Notes: generated by a model from the letters alone, not told the origin. A stretch of 64,000 nt of DNA from Marisa cornuarietis (GCA_004794655.1 SMMW01000619.1:3403001-3467000), one strand, 5' to 3'; shown: positions 10,681-23,560, numbered from the stretch's first letter. Numbers and translations: made by a program.

Positions 10681-12126
10681 TATAAGGAGCTTAAACGGGA
10701 ACACGTGCGATCGAGTACCAGTAAGTAAATAGAAAATTTTGCATGCAGCTAAATAAGGAAGAAATAAGTTTTTACACAAACGTGTTTCAAACTATCATTA
10801 TTTCTTTAATTGTGAAAAAATCCTTATCAGCAGTCAGTTGTAACTATTGTTGTCCATTAAATTTTGATTTGATTGACTTAACAGTATGTTAAATGAATTC
10901 AGTTTGGACCATTTAATTATTTTTTAACTTCATTCGAAGCTTCTAAATAAAGTTCCAATCTGTATTCCAAATTCAGCTGTTTGATTTTTTGGGCAAACAA
11001 AATCGCTTCTTGAACACGACAACCTGAGCGATGTTTCTTCATTTCACTCGAAGACATCCACACTCGCTGTCACAAATACTCGATCACGTAAGAGAAGCTC
11101 CAGTACAGAGAGTATTTTTTCCCACCGGTGAGAATGCCGATGTGTGAAGGCTTATATCTTTAACTCTTTCCTTACCGATCGCCCTCATAGGGGGCGATCA
11201 CGTGATCTTTGCCTGAACCCGGTTCACATCCTATGGTTTTAATTGTTGTTGCTCTTAAACGTCGGGTTTTTTTAGAAGAAAAACTTAAGAAATAAGATAG
11301 CTTATTCATTTCTTAACACAATTGTCTTTCTTAAAAAATGTAGGAAGTAAGTTTTAACAGGAAGTCTTTGCATTTTCCCACGCTACCAGTCTTTATGTTT
11401 GGAAAATGGCTAGCGAATTGAAATTTCGACCTGCAGCTTTTAAAATTTATATTTATTAACCTACAATAAAGTTAACCATCTGTAATACACCGTTTTAAAG
11501 AGCTTTTTTAAAACATTCACGTGGTGTAAATTTTAAGATACATAGGTTTTGTCTTCGAGTACTAAAATCAAATGAACTGTACGTGTTTTAGAACACTTGA
11601 ATGTAAATTTCAGAAAATAACAAAAAAATTATTTACTCAATATATACAGACATAAAGTACCAAACAAACATATATTTTATTAGAATAAACATTAGAATTT
11701 AAATATTACTTACTATTTTCTTCTCCTTTGCGTTTGTTGAAGCACAAATCCATGTCAAATTGAGTAATAACAACGTATTTTTGATAATTCAAAATGGCGC
11801 TCGACCATTTGTTTACATCTTTCCCTCTTACAAACGAAATTGTTTGATTGGCTGGATTAGTTTTTAAAGGGAGGGAATCATGGTAGACTATTTCCGAAAG
11901 ATTTTAGTAGTTTCTTCGTTTATGGTTTTTTCATTTACGTTGCGGGAGTTTTTTTTTAGCTCATTATCAAGGCCTTTTTTTGTTGGGAATACTATAAAAG
12001 TGTGTTGTCAAGCAAACACAAGGTTAGACTTTTCCTTTTTTCTACATTTTGATCTATCGTTATCAATTTGAGTTGTTCCTCTACCTCTTTTAGTTAATTT
12101 TTTATGATTTTTGAAAAAGGGGAAAA
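10681..12126 (+). repeat. Intergenic blocks shared with unit 2
   Basis: Bases about 10735-10990 match 34565-35030 (landmarks aaaattttgcatgcagctaaat, ccttatcagcagtcag and ttcagtttggaccatt). Bases about 11579-12126 match 35995-36531 (landmarks caatatatacagacataaag and ttattagaataaacattaga). The section between them differs, partly because unit 2 holds a separate repeat (R2) there. No gene is seen. Confidence 0.65.
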
Positions 12127-12554
12127 TACATCCGTCTAAAGGTTCAGAACCGCCGCTTAGATTTCCGTATTGAGCAGTAAAGATCAGGTTAAAATTAAGG
12201 ATCAATATGTACTCATATTTTAGGAATTATTATTTTGAGAAGGAGCTTCACACGATCATAAAGAAAAAATGTTGCAATCGGGCTTACGCTTTAGCGCATC
12301 TCTTCTAATACCAGTTTCCACAGTGCTAGTCCTTCACACCCTTACGATTTTCCGCTTATTGTTACTTTCCTGTTCGTATACATTTTGCAAAATCGTGATA
12401 CTCCTTGATAATCCTTGTTACTTGGCTCCACCTTGGATTTTTTGTATTTGCTCTTATTCATGATCGGTACCGTTGTTTACACTTCCGTAGTGCATATGTT
12501 GTTTGTTTGTTCTTCTATTGTTACCTATGTCTCGTTTTTGTACTAAAGCACTAA
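12127..12554. other. Interval without a recognised gene
   Basis: This AT-rich stretch holds short open frames only and ends where the LINE begins. Confidence 0.4.
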
Positions 12555-14854
12555 GAGCAGGGATCACAAAGAACCAGATAGACCATATAATCATCAACCG
12601 AAGATGGAGGAGCTCACTTCAAGATGTCAGAGCCTACAGAGGAGCAGACGTTGCCAGTGACCACACTCTTGTGATAGCCGCAGTTTTTCTGAAGCTACGT
12701 CGATCGCGAGGAAAACAGGCAGGTCAGCAGAGAGTGGACTCCGGCAGACTGAAGGACCCAGGCACCAAACGGGCATTTGTAGTGGAAGTAAGGAACAGGT
12801 TCCAGGCACTAGAGGACCAACAACAGATGACCTTAGAGGACTTCAATCGAGTCTTAAAGGAAACAGGAGAGAAAATCCTGGGCTTCCAACGAAAAAAGAA
12901 AGAACAGTGGATCAGAGAAGCGACATGGAAAAGAATAGAAGAGAGAAAGTCAACCAAGCAGAAAATCAACAACACCAGATCTGAACGTCTAAAAGAACAA
13001 CACAGACAAAGATATACACAAATAAACAAAGAGGTAAAGAGGATGATCAAAACCGACAAAAGGGACTACATAGAGAAACTGGCAGATGAAGCAGAAGAAG
13101 CAACACGAAAAAACGACCTGAAGACACTGTATAAAATCAATAAACAGTTGAACAACATGTTCAAAACCAGTGAAGTACCAGTGAAAGACATGAACGGAAA
13201 TGTTGTCCAGGGAGAGGCAGAAAAACTACAGCGCTGGAGGGAGCATTTTGAGTCAGTTCTAAACAGACCAGACCCCCCTCAGCTAGCAGACATCTAGCCA
13301 GCAGATACAGAGCTTGACATCTGCACAAACCCGCCAAGCCTTAAAGAAGTGACAGCAGCAATCAAGACAATGAAAAGCGGCAAAGCACAATGGTCAGATG
13401 GAATAACAGCAGAGATGTTGAAAGCAGATGTGAATGTGACAGCTCCCATGTTGACTGAAGTCTTCAGGCAAGTTTGGGAATCAGGACAGATCCCCGATGC
13501 GTGGAAGACAGGGCTCATCTTCAAGTTACTCAAGAAAAGAGATCTTGGAGACTGCAATAACTGGAGGGGTATAACACCTCTTTCCATCACCAGCAAGGTC
13601 TTCAGCAAGATTGTTTTGTCAAGACTGACGGCAACCGTTGAGAAAGACCTCCGGCCCCAGCAAGCAGGATTTCGCCCTGGGCGATCCTGCTCTGAACTCA
13701 TTTTCACTCTGCGTCAGATTCTGGACCAGAGCAATGAGTGGAACGCACCGCTGTACATCAACTTCATTGACCTGGAGAAGGCTTTTGACAGCATCCACCG
13801 CGAGTCCTTATGGAAGATCCTGAGGCATTACGGAGTCCCTGCAAAACTTGTCCAGGTCGTTGCAATGCTTACAGCGATTTCAAATCTCAGGTGGTCTGTG
13901 ATACGGAGCTCACAGCCCCCTTCAACGTCAGTACTGGGGTGAAGCAGGGCTGCATCCTGTCGCCGTTCCTCTTCATCCTGGACATGGACTGGATTATGAA
14001 GAATTCCACCGACAGAGAGAGGAGAGGGATCAAATGGACCATGACTATTATAGCAACAACAACGCTGGAAGACTTGGACTTTGCTGATGACATTGCCCTG
14101 TTGTCACACCGCCACCAAGACATGCAGGAGAAAACAAATGCCTTCTCAGAAACAGCTGGAAACCTTGGCTTGAAGGTCAGCGCAAAGAAAACGAAAAGTA
14201 TGAGAGTGAACGCCAGAGTCCAAGAAAACATCAAACTAAATGGAGAAGAGATTGAGGAAGTTGACAGTTTTACCTATCTTGGGTCCAAGATTTCAAACAC
14301 CGGGGATGCGGAGGTGGAGATTTAAGCCCGACTGGCAAAAGTCAGCCAGGCCTTCGCCTCACTCAGGAGCACATGGAAGGCAAAAACATCAGCCAGAAGA
14401 CCAAACTGAGAATCTTTAAGTCGAATGTGATCAGCACCCTCCTTTATGGATCAGAATCATGGAAGATGACCAAAAACATCGGTAACAGGCTTGACGTCTT
14501 CCAAAACAGATGCCTCTGGCGTATACTTAACATCTTTTGGCCAAACAGCATCACCAATGAAGAACTCCACCTAAGAACTGAAACCGAATCCATCACCACG
14601 CTGGTTCAACGAAGGCGTTGGCGATGGATTGGACATGTGCTCCGCCAGCAGACAGCAGACCTCTCCAGAGTCGCCCTACGATGGACTCCAGACGGCCGAA
14701 GAAAATAAGGCCGCCCAAAGGAAACCTGGAGAAGAACAGTGGAAAGGGAGATGAAAGGAAAGGGCTGGACATGGGGTCGCCTGGAGCGAGTTTCAGCCGA
14801 TCGACATCAGTGGCGGGCTCTGGTTGAGGCCTTATGTGCAACTAGCACGAAGAG

Positions 14855-14928
<74 letters not shown>
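12555..14928 (+). mobile_element. Dead non-LTR retrotransposon (endonuclease remnant plus reverse transcriptase)
   Basis: The element starts within the APE-type endonuclease (NQIDHIIINRRW...ASDHTLV), then a basic coiled linker, then reverse transcriptase with NNWRGITPLS, LEKAFDSIHRESLW, GVKQGCILSPFLF and the catalytic FADDIALL, and ends with the C-terminal RRWRWIGHVLR and WRALVEALCA region. The frame is broken by stops at 13295, 14323 and 14706 and by frameshifts near 13860 and 14385. It ends in a (ttga)n array at 14855-14928, probably templated from its 3' tail. The 5' end is truncated. It lies only in duplication unit 1, so it probably inserted after the duplication or was lost from unit 2. 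The exact clade needs a tree. Confidence 0.9.
14855..14928. repeat. (TTGA)n array at LINE 3' end
   Basis: About 18 tandem copies of the tetranucleotide are seen directly after the LINE stop region. Confidence 0.95.
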
Positions 14929-15005
14929 CTAAGAGCACCCCCATTATTATTATTAAATGTTTTTTGTCATGAGACCTAAAACACGCAAGACTTTTTTTAA
15001 ACAAG

Positions 15006-15122
15006 GCGCAGATACTTGCTTTGGTGTCTCTTCAAAAATGTGTGCGTTTGTTATTGTTTGTGCTTTAGTGTATGCTACTGGGTGTACCTGTTTGCGCGGG
15101 ATCATAAGATTGCATGTTTGCA
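15006..15122 (+). pseudogene. Possible decayed EB-like cysteine exon
   Basis: In phase 1 from an aacaag acceptor the frame stays open for 117 nt. It reads ADTCFGVSSKMC, then AFVIVCALVYATGCTC, then LRGIIRLHVC, so there are six cysteines with a C-x-C pair in the expected place. The donor is gone (tgcataaaa instead of tgcagtaag), and the middle is unusually hydrophobic. Its position in unit 1 roughly parallels the short exon at 40053 in unit 2. It may be a relic or chance. Confidence 0.4.
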
Positions 15123-15429
15123 TAAAAGAGTACATCTTATTGCATGTTTAAATAGATTGTCTTTTCCCATACGAAATTTCCACCAAGACCCTGACTGTCA
15201 TTCATGACGAGGATTTGAAATTTGTCAACACAATTTATATAGCGGGGGACCATCTTTGACGTGAAGATCAAAAAGAATGTTCAGAAGCGCTTCTTTATTC
15301 TCCAGAAGCTGGCCTTTTTAAGTGCCCCAGAGCTTTCTTGAACTGTTTTATATCTCCCTTTTTGAAGAGCGTGCTGTCCTCGTTCATCTTTTTACAACAA
15401 TATACCAGTGATACATGCAATCGAGGAGT

Positions 15430-15860
15430 CGTCAATCAGCTCTTGACGGCCATTTCTCGTGACTCCTTTTATTTTCAAGTATAGAAAACAAACCATAGGG
15501 ACGAAAATAGAGAAATAACTTGCTGTCTCCTAAAAGGAACAAACTTCAAATATAGCAAAAATTACAACTGCACCACTTTCCTTCAAAAATAGCAGTAAAA
15601 ATTTAAAATGTGTTGTTTAGATGTCGCTTCACTAACTAAACGAGACAGTAAGTCTAACAGAATGTTGTTTTAACTAATTTTCAAATCAATGATTCAGTGC
15701 CGTTTTTCCTGAGAAATGATGTTCCGACGAATGTTATCGAAATAAAATCTTGTCATGATAACAGCACAAAACTATTCTCTTACTTTATTTTCTGAAGACA
15801 AATTTTAAAGCAATAAAACAATTGATCGAAGAGCAGTCTTTCTTGCTGTAAGCATAAGAC
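15430..15860 (+). other. Relic of a gene 3' flank
   Basis: The segment with ttgacggccatttctcgtgactcc and the following 400 bases resembles 8810-9270 and 33190-33570. The corresponding hydrophobic terminal exon is not visible upstream, so this gene end is degraded. Confidence 0.45.
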
Positions 15861-16328
15861 AGAAAATACGGCAAACACAAAATAAACAAGGATACATACA
15901 CCTGCCTGACAACAAAACACATTCTCTATTGTCTTGTTGACTCAGTTGTCAAATGAATGACTCATTGACTCGCTCACTCACACGTCAGTTTGCGCGTGCG
16001 AGAATGCTTACAATGGAATTGATACATTCTCACAATGCTACCTCTAGACAAGACTAGCTAAAGGCATCCTAAATGTCTGATACTTTAGAAGGTGGTCGAT
16101 GTGTAGCATTTAGTAGAAGAAGTGGCTTTTAAACGTCAAGGAGTGGACTGGTCGTTGAATGTCGTATACACATGCTCCAAAGAGAGAGACCTTCATTCAC
16201 AGTTAAACAAGCAGACAATTTAAAGGTGTCCTTGATTCTAATTCAGGATAGACTCGTGTATTATTTGCGAAACGTTCTGTCGAAAGTACAACAGCACAAT
16301 ATAGTTATTTTACACTAAGGTTAAGGAG
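15861..16328. other. Interval without a recognised feature
   Basis: No gene or named repeat was seen before the R1 copy begins. Confidence 0.4.
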
Positions 16329-17054
16329 ACCTCAAGAAGGCGCTGAGGCGAAGTCAGGTTCAGTCATTTTACTACCAACACCACACCACCACCTTTACTA
16401 CTACTTCTTTTACCAAATCATCAAGTAAAAGTGACAGCATGTCCTATACACCAGCCATAAAATATGTTGTAATTACTTGCTATCAGAGGCGTTAGTGGCA
16501 AGAGGAGTATAATATCAGAACATTTGATATATATTAATTTAAACTCGAGTTTTAATACCAATTTGTCAGGAAAATAAATGCAACGGGTGTACTGCATGTC
16601 TTCATGAACTACACTGACAAAATAGTTGTAAATAAAATGAGTTGCTGCTGATCTGACAAGCGGCAAAGAATGGTTGATACTTCGTACAAACACAGGCTAG
16701 TTTGAAAGCATGACACGATAAATCAGGGTAGCGCCTTACTAACTTCAATTTTGGAGGGGAAAAAGTTTTCCTGGGAGCTTTGCCACCTGACGTTCGATGT
16801 TTCGTAAGTACGCCCCGTTAGAGTTAGTACAGTTCTATCTTTTGTAAATATTGAAAGGTGAGAAGGTCAACAAAGTCAGACCTGGTTGTAAGGCAGTTGT
16901 GGCACGCGCATTCTCATCAGTGGGATCAACAAAACGAACCACGTTGAGCAAGCTTCCTGATGGCTAACAGCTTGAAAGATTACAACCAATGCGACGAAAT
17001 TATGTTATCAAGATTGCTTTCCTCTCTGTTTTTTTTCTATCTTTCTATCAATCT

Positions 17055-17085
<31 letters not shown>

Positions 17086-17360
17086 CTTGGGCGTGCGTTT
17101 GCGTGTAAGCGTTGGTGCCTGCACATTGCGACCTATTTTTTATTGTAAAAAGTCTTATATTTTCAGAAGACTGCATGTCTGCATGTGTGTTGTATGCCCA
17201 CCTTCGGTCCGTGTTGCAGCTGAACGCTCTGTTGTTTGGTGTAGTTGTAGATGTTGTGCTAAGAACTTATGGGTGTGAGATTTGATTGAGCGTGTGAAAT
17301 ACATGCTGATGATTATGCACACTATCAATAATACAGTGGTCATATCGTGCTTGAGGAAGT
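16329..17360 (+). repeat. Dispersed repeat R1 (unit 1, first copy)
   Basis: It begins with aaggcgctgaggcgaagtcagg and an accacc tract, passes the landmarks gtaagtacgccccgtta and acaaagtcagacctgg, and ends after a (gt)n tract and a block near ctgcatgtctgcatg. It matches 40196-41480 closely, and 22755-23560, 26170-27080 and 52480-53620 more loosely. No protein coding is visible. Confidence 0.8.
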
Positions 17361-17781
17361 ACATAAAATAAATTCCTTGCGACTTTTATAATAATAATAA
17401 AGATATATTTGGAAGGATAAGGAATGTACCATCGTTATACACTATCTTCTTTTTATATTGGAAATCCGATTGGTCCGGCTAATTTAGCAGCATTATGAAC
17501 ATCGGATTGCATGAAGAACAATTCAAAGAAAACTGCTTGGGAAACAAGTAAAATATTTTGCAAAAGCAAACGTGCACATAGGTCAGGGCTAAGCCTGGAA
17601 CAAGAGAGCCTGAGCTCAATTTGTGACACGACCCCAAACTATTGGTCCCTGTTTATCAAAATGCCATTTATCTTTTTTCATGTGTCAGGGTTCTTGCTGA
17701 GGTCATCGCCATAATCAAACCAGATCAATCAGACAGAAAAGATAGTTAAAAAAAAAGAAAAGAGCCAGCGAGTGTGATGCT

Positions 17782-17788
17782 TATATAA
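17782..17788 (+). promoter_or_regulatory. TATA box of gene A
   Basis: Tatataa lies 53 bases before the first ATG. The box and the 5' leader (gactttattctagctttgac) are conserved at genes B and C. Confidence 0.7.
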
Positions 17789-17834
17789 GACATGTAGTTT
17801 CTCAATTGACTTTATTCTAGCTTTGACAAGAGCC

Positions 17835-19794
17835 ATGAGCATGGCAGCCACAACAGTATTTACCTGTCTCCTTGTGATGACACTTTTATTCGGTACGTAG
17901 ACTTTTACTACCAGTAAACCTTCCTTTCTCTTTAAAATTGTGTATGTTTTCGAAATACACATTTAAACAAATATACGATATAAAATAACTACTATTCGAA
18001 AATCTCAGTAAAATCTCAAATATTCCACACTTGGTAAAATATTGAAGTAATTTATCAGTTATTAGAGTTTTAAATTCCGATAGTCAATTTAGTGTTTTGC
18101 ATTGGCTATAAAAAAAACACGGAGAGAAATAAGAATTATTTTGTTGAAGCCTGGTAGTGTGGCCAGAATAACTTTTTTCTCCTCCTGTATCTTTCTTTTT
18201 TTCTTCCAGTCCCCCCTTTCTATGTCGTGCCGTGGTCTTTTACCATCACTCTTAAAGTATTTCTTTTCATTTTATGTACTTCTTTACTACATAAGGTACT
18301 TTCTTCCCTGTTACTTTCAAGCAAGTTTTAATTTGTTTTCTTGCTACTAGTTCTGCAAGATAAATACACTATAGGTCAAAAGTCGTGATTTTCTTTAAAT
18401 GCTGTCGGTGAATATGTTTGCTTATCAATTGTTTTACATTTTCTTATAGGCGTTAACCCAATTACTTTTTAAATAGGTGTTCATCTTGGCCAGTGTGTCT
18501 TGACATTGAAGGTGTACAGGGAAATAAAAGGCACTTCTGTTCTACCTGTCTTCTTGTGCTGACGTTTCTTCCCAAACCTAAACTTTCAAAAACTCTTTCC
18601 CGGTTTTTATATGAGCTCCATTTCTATTTCCTTATTTTCCAGGAAGTTTGTTATATTTCTTCAAGTTTGCTTCCTTGTTTCTTTTGTTATTTCCTCTACA
18701 AACAGGTGTGTAGATGTCAATAATAATGAAGTAGTAATTAAAATTGCAAGAAGATTCGTCTCAACGCAGAAATCCCTAAGACTCTGGATCAGATGAATGT
18801 AAATTTATAGAAATGACAGATTATTAGTTAGACTACCTGCCTACATCTTGGCTTTCTTTACTTTTGTTTTCTTCTAGGTGGGTGAGTGAGAGCGTCCTCG
18901 GGTTACAGAAGGGGGAAGATTCCGCGATAATTCTATTAGTGCTTTAATGTAACGCTTTAGTTTAATGACAAGGAATGATATCTGATGAAGACATTATGGC
19001 CTTTTATCTAATATTTCATTTTTTGTTTGATTATCTGTTTGGTCAGCTTACGTTTCATTTGTCTTTGGAACTACTTTTTATGTTTTGACCATAATGTACC
19101 TAAGAAAGCAGAACATTTGGCTCCATTACACAACATAGCACTGATTTAACATTGTCCTTTTCATAATTTCTCTACAAGAAAAAAGAAAGAATGCTGATCT
19201 CTTTTGTTTCTTTGATCAGGTGAGGTGAACATAAATATGTAAAGCAGAACAGCAAGTGTATAAAGACTCCAGCAAACATTGTTATTGCATTTTTTAAATG
19301 CTAAATTTAGTAGTATTAAAGATAGAATGAGGGCTAATATTATCAGAGGTATAATTACATTCTTAGTTTAGCACCCTAATGTTTGTGCTGGCTTGTATTT
19401 CTTTACTAAATAAATAATAACTCATTTTCATCAGTTACTTTTTAATGTCTGACAGGGAAACTTCAAGGATCCAGCACCACGGTTGCAAGTAAGTTTAGGA
19501 TTAATGTAGTAGACTAATATTTCATTTAAAATAATAGTTTGCTTTTCAAGACTGTACGTTGCTCTTAGTTCTCTTGTTCAGATGACTTTCTTGCTGTAAA
19601 ATGCATGGCATACACGTTTTTGCTAATTTTTTGAAGTTGGCAGATAAATACTGAAAACAATTGCTTCCATTCGCTATGTATGTGATCTAAGAATGTTGGT
19701 TTCTTTTTTCTCAAAGATCTAAAGTATGTAAAATTCTCTTTTGCATAAAATCCATAGCTGAGAATATGAAAAGTATCATTTCTATTCCAGCTTA

Positions 19795-19849
<55 letters not shown>

Positions 19850-20644
19850 CAAAGTACATTTGTAAGTTCTATTTAGGAGTGACATTGGAGTTGGCAAAAC
19901 AACTCTTCATGGCGACCAGTTGTTTCCATCTACAGCCAGAAGGTAGCATTTGGTGTAGTGGGTGAGAGGGGTCTGTGACATATTAATAGATCATAAGCAC
20001 TTTTAACTGGCATGTAAAATCATAGTGAACAATTGTGTTTGAAGATGTCCTGACTCTTTCAACATGTCTCGTTCTGAAATAACTGTAATAGAACACAGCA
20101 GTAAATGTCCCGAAATAATCATCTTTCTAGTTCTGTGATTTTTGCAGCATGTTAGAGACATAAGCTAAAATTTTCAAAGTTTTTTGCCATCAATTGTTTT
20201 TCTTCTTGTGATGTACATATTAAACTTTTTATTTATCTCTTGCCTTGTTGGCCTATTGTCAGGATAAAATTGTACTTTGATACCTAATCGTGTCTAAATC
20301 TTTGTGATACAAAATATATAGTCATGATAAAATTAGATCCTGTTTTAGGCTCAGGTTCAGGAGCAGGAGGATCAGGATCAGGGGGATCAGGAACAGGAAC
20401 AGGAGCAGGATCGGGAACAGGAGGATCAGGTACAGGTGCAGGATCAGGATCAGGAACCGGATCAGGCGCAGGATCAGGATCAGGTGCAGGAACAGGAGGA
20501 TCAGGTGCAGGCACAGGAGGATCAGGTGCAGGCACAGGAGGATCAGGAACAGGAGGATCAAATGGAGCTGAAGCAGCCGTTTCTTGTGGGATTAAGAATG
20601 TAATGCTTACCTTGGTCGTCTGTGCCATACTTAAAAACTTTTGA
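17835..20644 (+). CDS. Gene A: small secreted Gly/Ser/Thr-rich, probably GPI-anchored protein
   Basis: Three exons are inferred: 17835-17892, 19458-19490 and 20349-20644. Exon 1 encodes a signal peptide (MSMAATTVFTCLLVMTLLF) and ends G before gtacgt. Exon 2 is 33 nt (KLQGSSTTVA) between ctgacag and gtaagt. Exon 3 follows ctgttttag. All junctions are phase 1 and the joined length (387 nt) gives 128 aa. Exon 3 is a GSG/GTG/GAG stalk of about 70 residues, then NGAEAAVSCGIKN and the hydrophobic VMLTLVVCAIL, which suggests a GPI signal and a cell-surface role. A second ATG at 17841 is the only start shared with gene C, so either start is possible. Gene B is its near copy, and gene C shares the same architecture and intron sequence. 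No enzyme domain is present and the function is unknown. The reverse-strand Pro/Asp frame is a shadow. Confidence 0.7.
17900..19457 (+). other. Intron 1 of gene A
   Basis: This AT-rich intron matches 42470-44036 in gene B almost throughout. No additional exon was recognised. Short hydrophobic frames occur but lack splice support. Confidence 0.55.
19796..19848. repeat. (CA)n microsatellite in intron 2 of gene A
   Basis: A ca run of about 50 bases is seen directly. The matching run in gene B (45907-45944) follows a B-specific insertion. Confidence 0.95.
20349..20564 (+). repeat. Coding minisatellite for the GSG stalk, gene A
   Basis: Variants of ggatcagg, ggaacagg and ggtgcagg are repeated in six-base steps, so length changes of whole units stay in frame. 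Gene B has the same tract expanded by 246 bp. Confidence 0.85.
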
Positions 20645-22451
20645 CACAAAACGACGTAAATGACCGATAACTATCTGGTCATCAATTTTTCTTTTACCTT
20701 TCTTTTCTTTTCTTCTATTTTAAACTTTAAAAAAATTAAAAAGAAAATATGTAGTTAGATTCATAATAGAAAATCTGTTTCTGTTTGATTTATCGTCCAA
20801 TATGCACTTAATTAGTCATTGGCCAACAAGTCCTGGCGCCTTACTTTCTGTACCTTCAACTGACCTCAACGTCACTTTTTCGAAAAGAAAACTCAGACCA
20901 TTTATAAGTTAAAACATAATATTTGAAAAAAATATTTCTATTCAAAGTTTCGATGAATATTGTTTAAATGTGATGTTTAATTCAATATATCCTGTAAGAT
21001 TGAATGTGTCCACTGACTTTTAAAATCAGAGCAAATACTTAAATTGGTTTTTACCTGTACGATTAAATTATGCACAGTGCACATTCAGAGCCCTTAGTGT
21101 CGGATTTATATAATGATTATTTTATATCAACTCTTTGAATGATCATCGCTAAAAATATTGACATATGAACCAATGCCTTCTGGCTTGGGGAGCTTGGGAC
21201 TCTACTACTTTGCACTATGCGTGCTTGATTAACAAGGTATCTGCTTGAAGGACTTTCCATTAAACAGAAGTTCTACAGTATGACTTATGCGTAAGAAACT
21301 TTTGTAAAATAGTACCCTCCTATTAACATAGACACTTGTACTTGTTTAATGAAGAAATTGACTTTTTTGAAATACTTTTCAAACTTCCGTCCACTTCTGT
21401 CTGCTGCAAATAAAACTGAAAACAAAACCACAGGTTTCCTTTGTTAATGGGCTGGACTTTGCTGATTATGTTTATTACTTACCTTTTTAACTTATTTGTT
21501 ACTCTTTCTTTGTCAGTATCTTTTATTGTGTTTTTAGTAAGAGCGCGTGTTAAAGATACCATAAAAGCTTTATATCTTAGATTACAGACATTAAGATAGC
21601 GCTTTTAAAATTGCCCCTTTTATTTTCACACTAACTGGGATAGAGTTCAGTTCAAACGTTTCTCTTTGTCATTTCCTTGCCTTTACGATGTTACGTTTTA
21701 CTGGCTAAAACTACAATACTTATGTTTAAATTTATCTAACGAATTGAACTCAATCGATAGTTTTAAGCTTTAGTATTTTTATGATTTCTAAATTATATCA
21801 AAATCTTACCTTGTCCTAAAACATAATTTATGATTTGGGAGTTGTCCGTTAAAGACAAATTTTGGTGATTTATCTGTTTATCCCTCAAGACTGCTTGTAA
21901 GAAAGTTTTAGCGTTTTACTTAAATAAAAAGGACAAAGAACATAAATAGGAAACAGTAAAATAGTAAAGGAATCGAAAAACAAGAATGAACAAAATACCA
22001 AAAGATCACATACATAAATAATATATACACTATATAAAATTAAAATATTAACAACAGAATTATAAACAACACATGTAAGATAGAACTGACTCAGTATAGT
22101 CCAAGAACGGCATTAGTAGCAGGTTCTGCACAGTAGGATCAGTCCGTCCTTTTACGTTCGTAAGCCAGTTCATCATCATCAGTTCTTTCTGTCGCCACAG
22201 ACCCGTCAACCACCCTCCAAGGTACATAGAAGGACAGTCCTTAGACAAGGTGAAAATTAATTGGCTACATCCATTTCATTTCCCTCTTGGAATTATCAAA
22301 TATTTCTACATCAGTTCAAAACTATATATATGAAGACACTCAGGGAGCAGACATTCAAGCATGACCATCTCTATTTATGCTTGTTTCCTATTTAGGAATC
22401 GACTGTATGTCTTGACTGCTTTCTGCCTTGCTTACAAAAGTCTATGTGCAG
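20645..22451 (+). other. Gene A 3' flank, no gene seen
   Basis: The whole stretch is matched by 46987-48710 with few changes. A candidate aataaa occurs near 21410. No exon was recognised. Confidence 0.5.
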
Positions 22452-22585
22452 CTGTTGTAACTGGTACTCTAGGACTCGGAGACACATGCACTGACAGTGA
22501 TGTGATCCGTGGAACTGTGCTAATGCTAATGCTGTCTGTAAATGTCAGTGCAAAGATGGATTTAATAAGACTGGTCCAATCTGCG
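22452..22585 (+). pseudogene. Frameshifted EB-like cysteine exon, unit 1 (a)
   Basis: From a tatgtgcag acceptor the phase-1 frame reads VVTGTLGLGDTCTDSDVIRGT. After a one-base slip it continues CANANAVCKCQCKDGFNKTGPIC, with the family's C-x-C and a final cysteine. The 134-nt length is one base short of a multiple of three. The donor reads gcatgt, whereas the unit 2 copy has gtatgt. The same frameshift is in the unit 2 copy at 48711, so it predates the duplication or was spread by conversion. Confidence 0.65.
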
Positions 22586-22754
22586 GCATGTTTATTTTGT
22601 GACTTTGAATGTTTGCGACAAAACAATACAATTTGACAATGACCTATGAAACTAAAACTCATTCTTATTTGTAAAAAAGCACGAACCAACGGTCATGATC
22701 TCTTCTTATTCTTGTTTCCTCCAACCGTCCTTCAGTCCGTCTTTTTCTCTCGCT

Positions 22755-23560
22755 TTGGATGTGCACCAAATAAACCAGACGTAAATCAGGGTAGGGCCTG
22801 GCTAACTTTCGTTTTGGAGGGGAAAAGATATCTCTTCAGCTTGGCCACCTTGCTGTCAGTCTTTAAGCAAGTACGCCCCGCTAGTGCCACTTCAGTTATA
22901 TCTTCTGTAAATATTTAAAGGCTAAAAGGTCAAAGCTATCAGATCTGGTCGTCAGGAAGTTGTGGCACTCACTTTCTCCTCAGTGGGACCAGCAAGTCAC
23001 ACCATGTTGCGAGGGAGTGATAAATAACAAGAAATGATATTGTAAGCATGCTATAGCCCGCACTCAACGTGGGTAGGGCACGATCAGATAAACGCCATTT
23101 CTTCTACGTAGTAACTTTCATTTACATTATGATACCAGTAACCTGCTCTCTGATTGCTAACAGGACAAAAAGTTACAACCAATGCGATTAATTTTTTTGT
23201 CAAGATTGCTTTCCTTTCTGTCTTTCTCTTTGTCTCTTTCTATACGTATGTTTGTAAGTCTACATAATGCGACCCTAACTTATTTTAAAACTGAAAATTT
23301 ATTTAGTTGTGTAATTGCATGACTGCACGTGTGATATATGAACACGTCTATTGGCTGTTGCTTCAAATAAGTGTGTGAAACACACGCTGATAATTACGCC
23401 CACTGTCATTATTACAGTGGTCACAGGGTTCAAGTAGAGCTATAGTGATGTTATCACTTTAAGTAGTGTTATTGAGGACGAAGAGAACACAAAAAGAAGC
23501 GGGTGTGTGTCTATGATGTCACGATCCTGCACCTAACAAGATGGAAAAAATTGACGTCGA
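22755..23560 (+). repeat. Dispersed repeat R1 (unit 1, second copy)
   Basis: It runs from about caggg.agggcctggc to gatgtcacgatcctgcacctaacaag and matches 49010-49800 nearly base for base. Its tail (ttacagtggtcac to cctaacaagat) also appears near 59290-59450. Confidence 0.8.

Noticed and set aside
12724..14841. Minus-strand frames over the LINE
   Set aside because: They are antisense shadows of the reverse transcriptase ORF.
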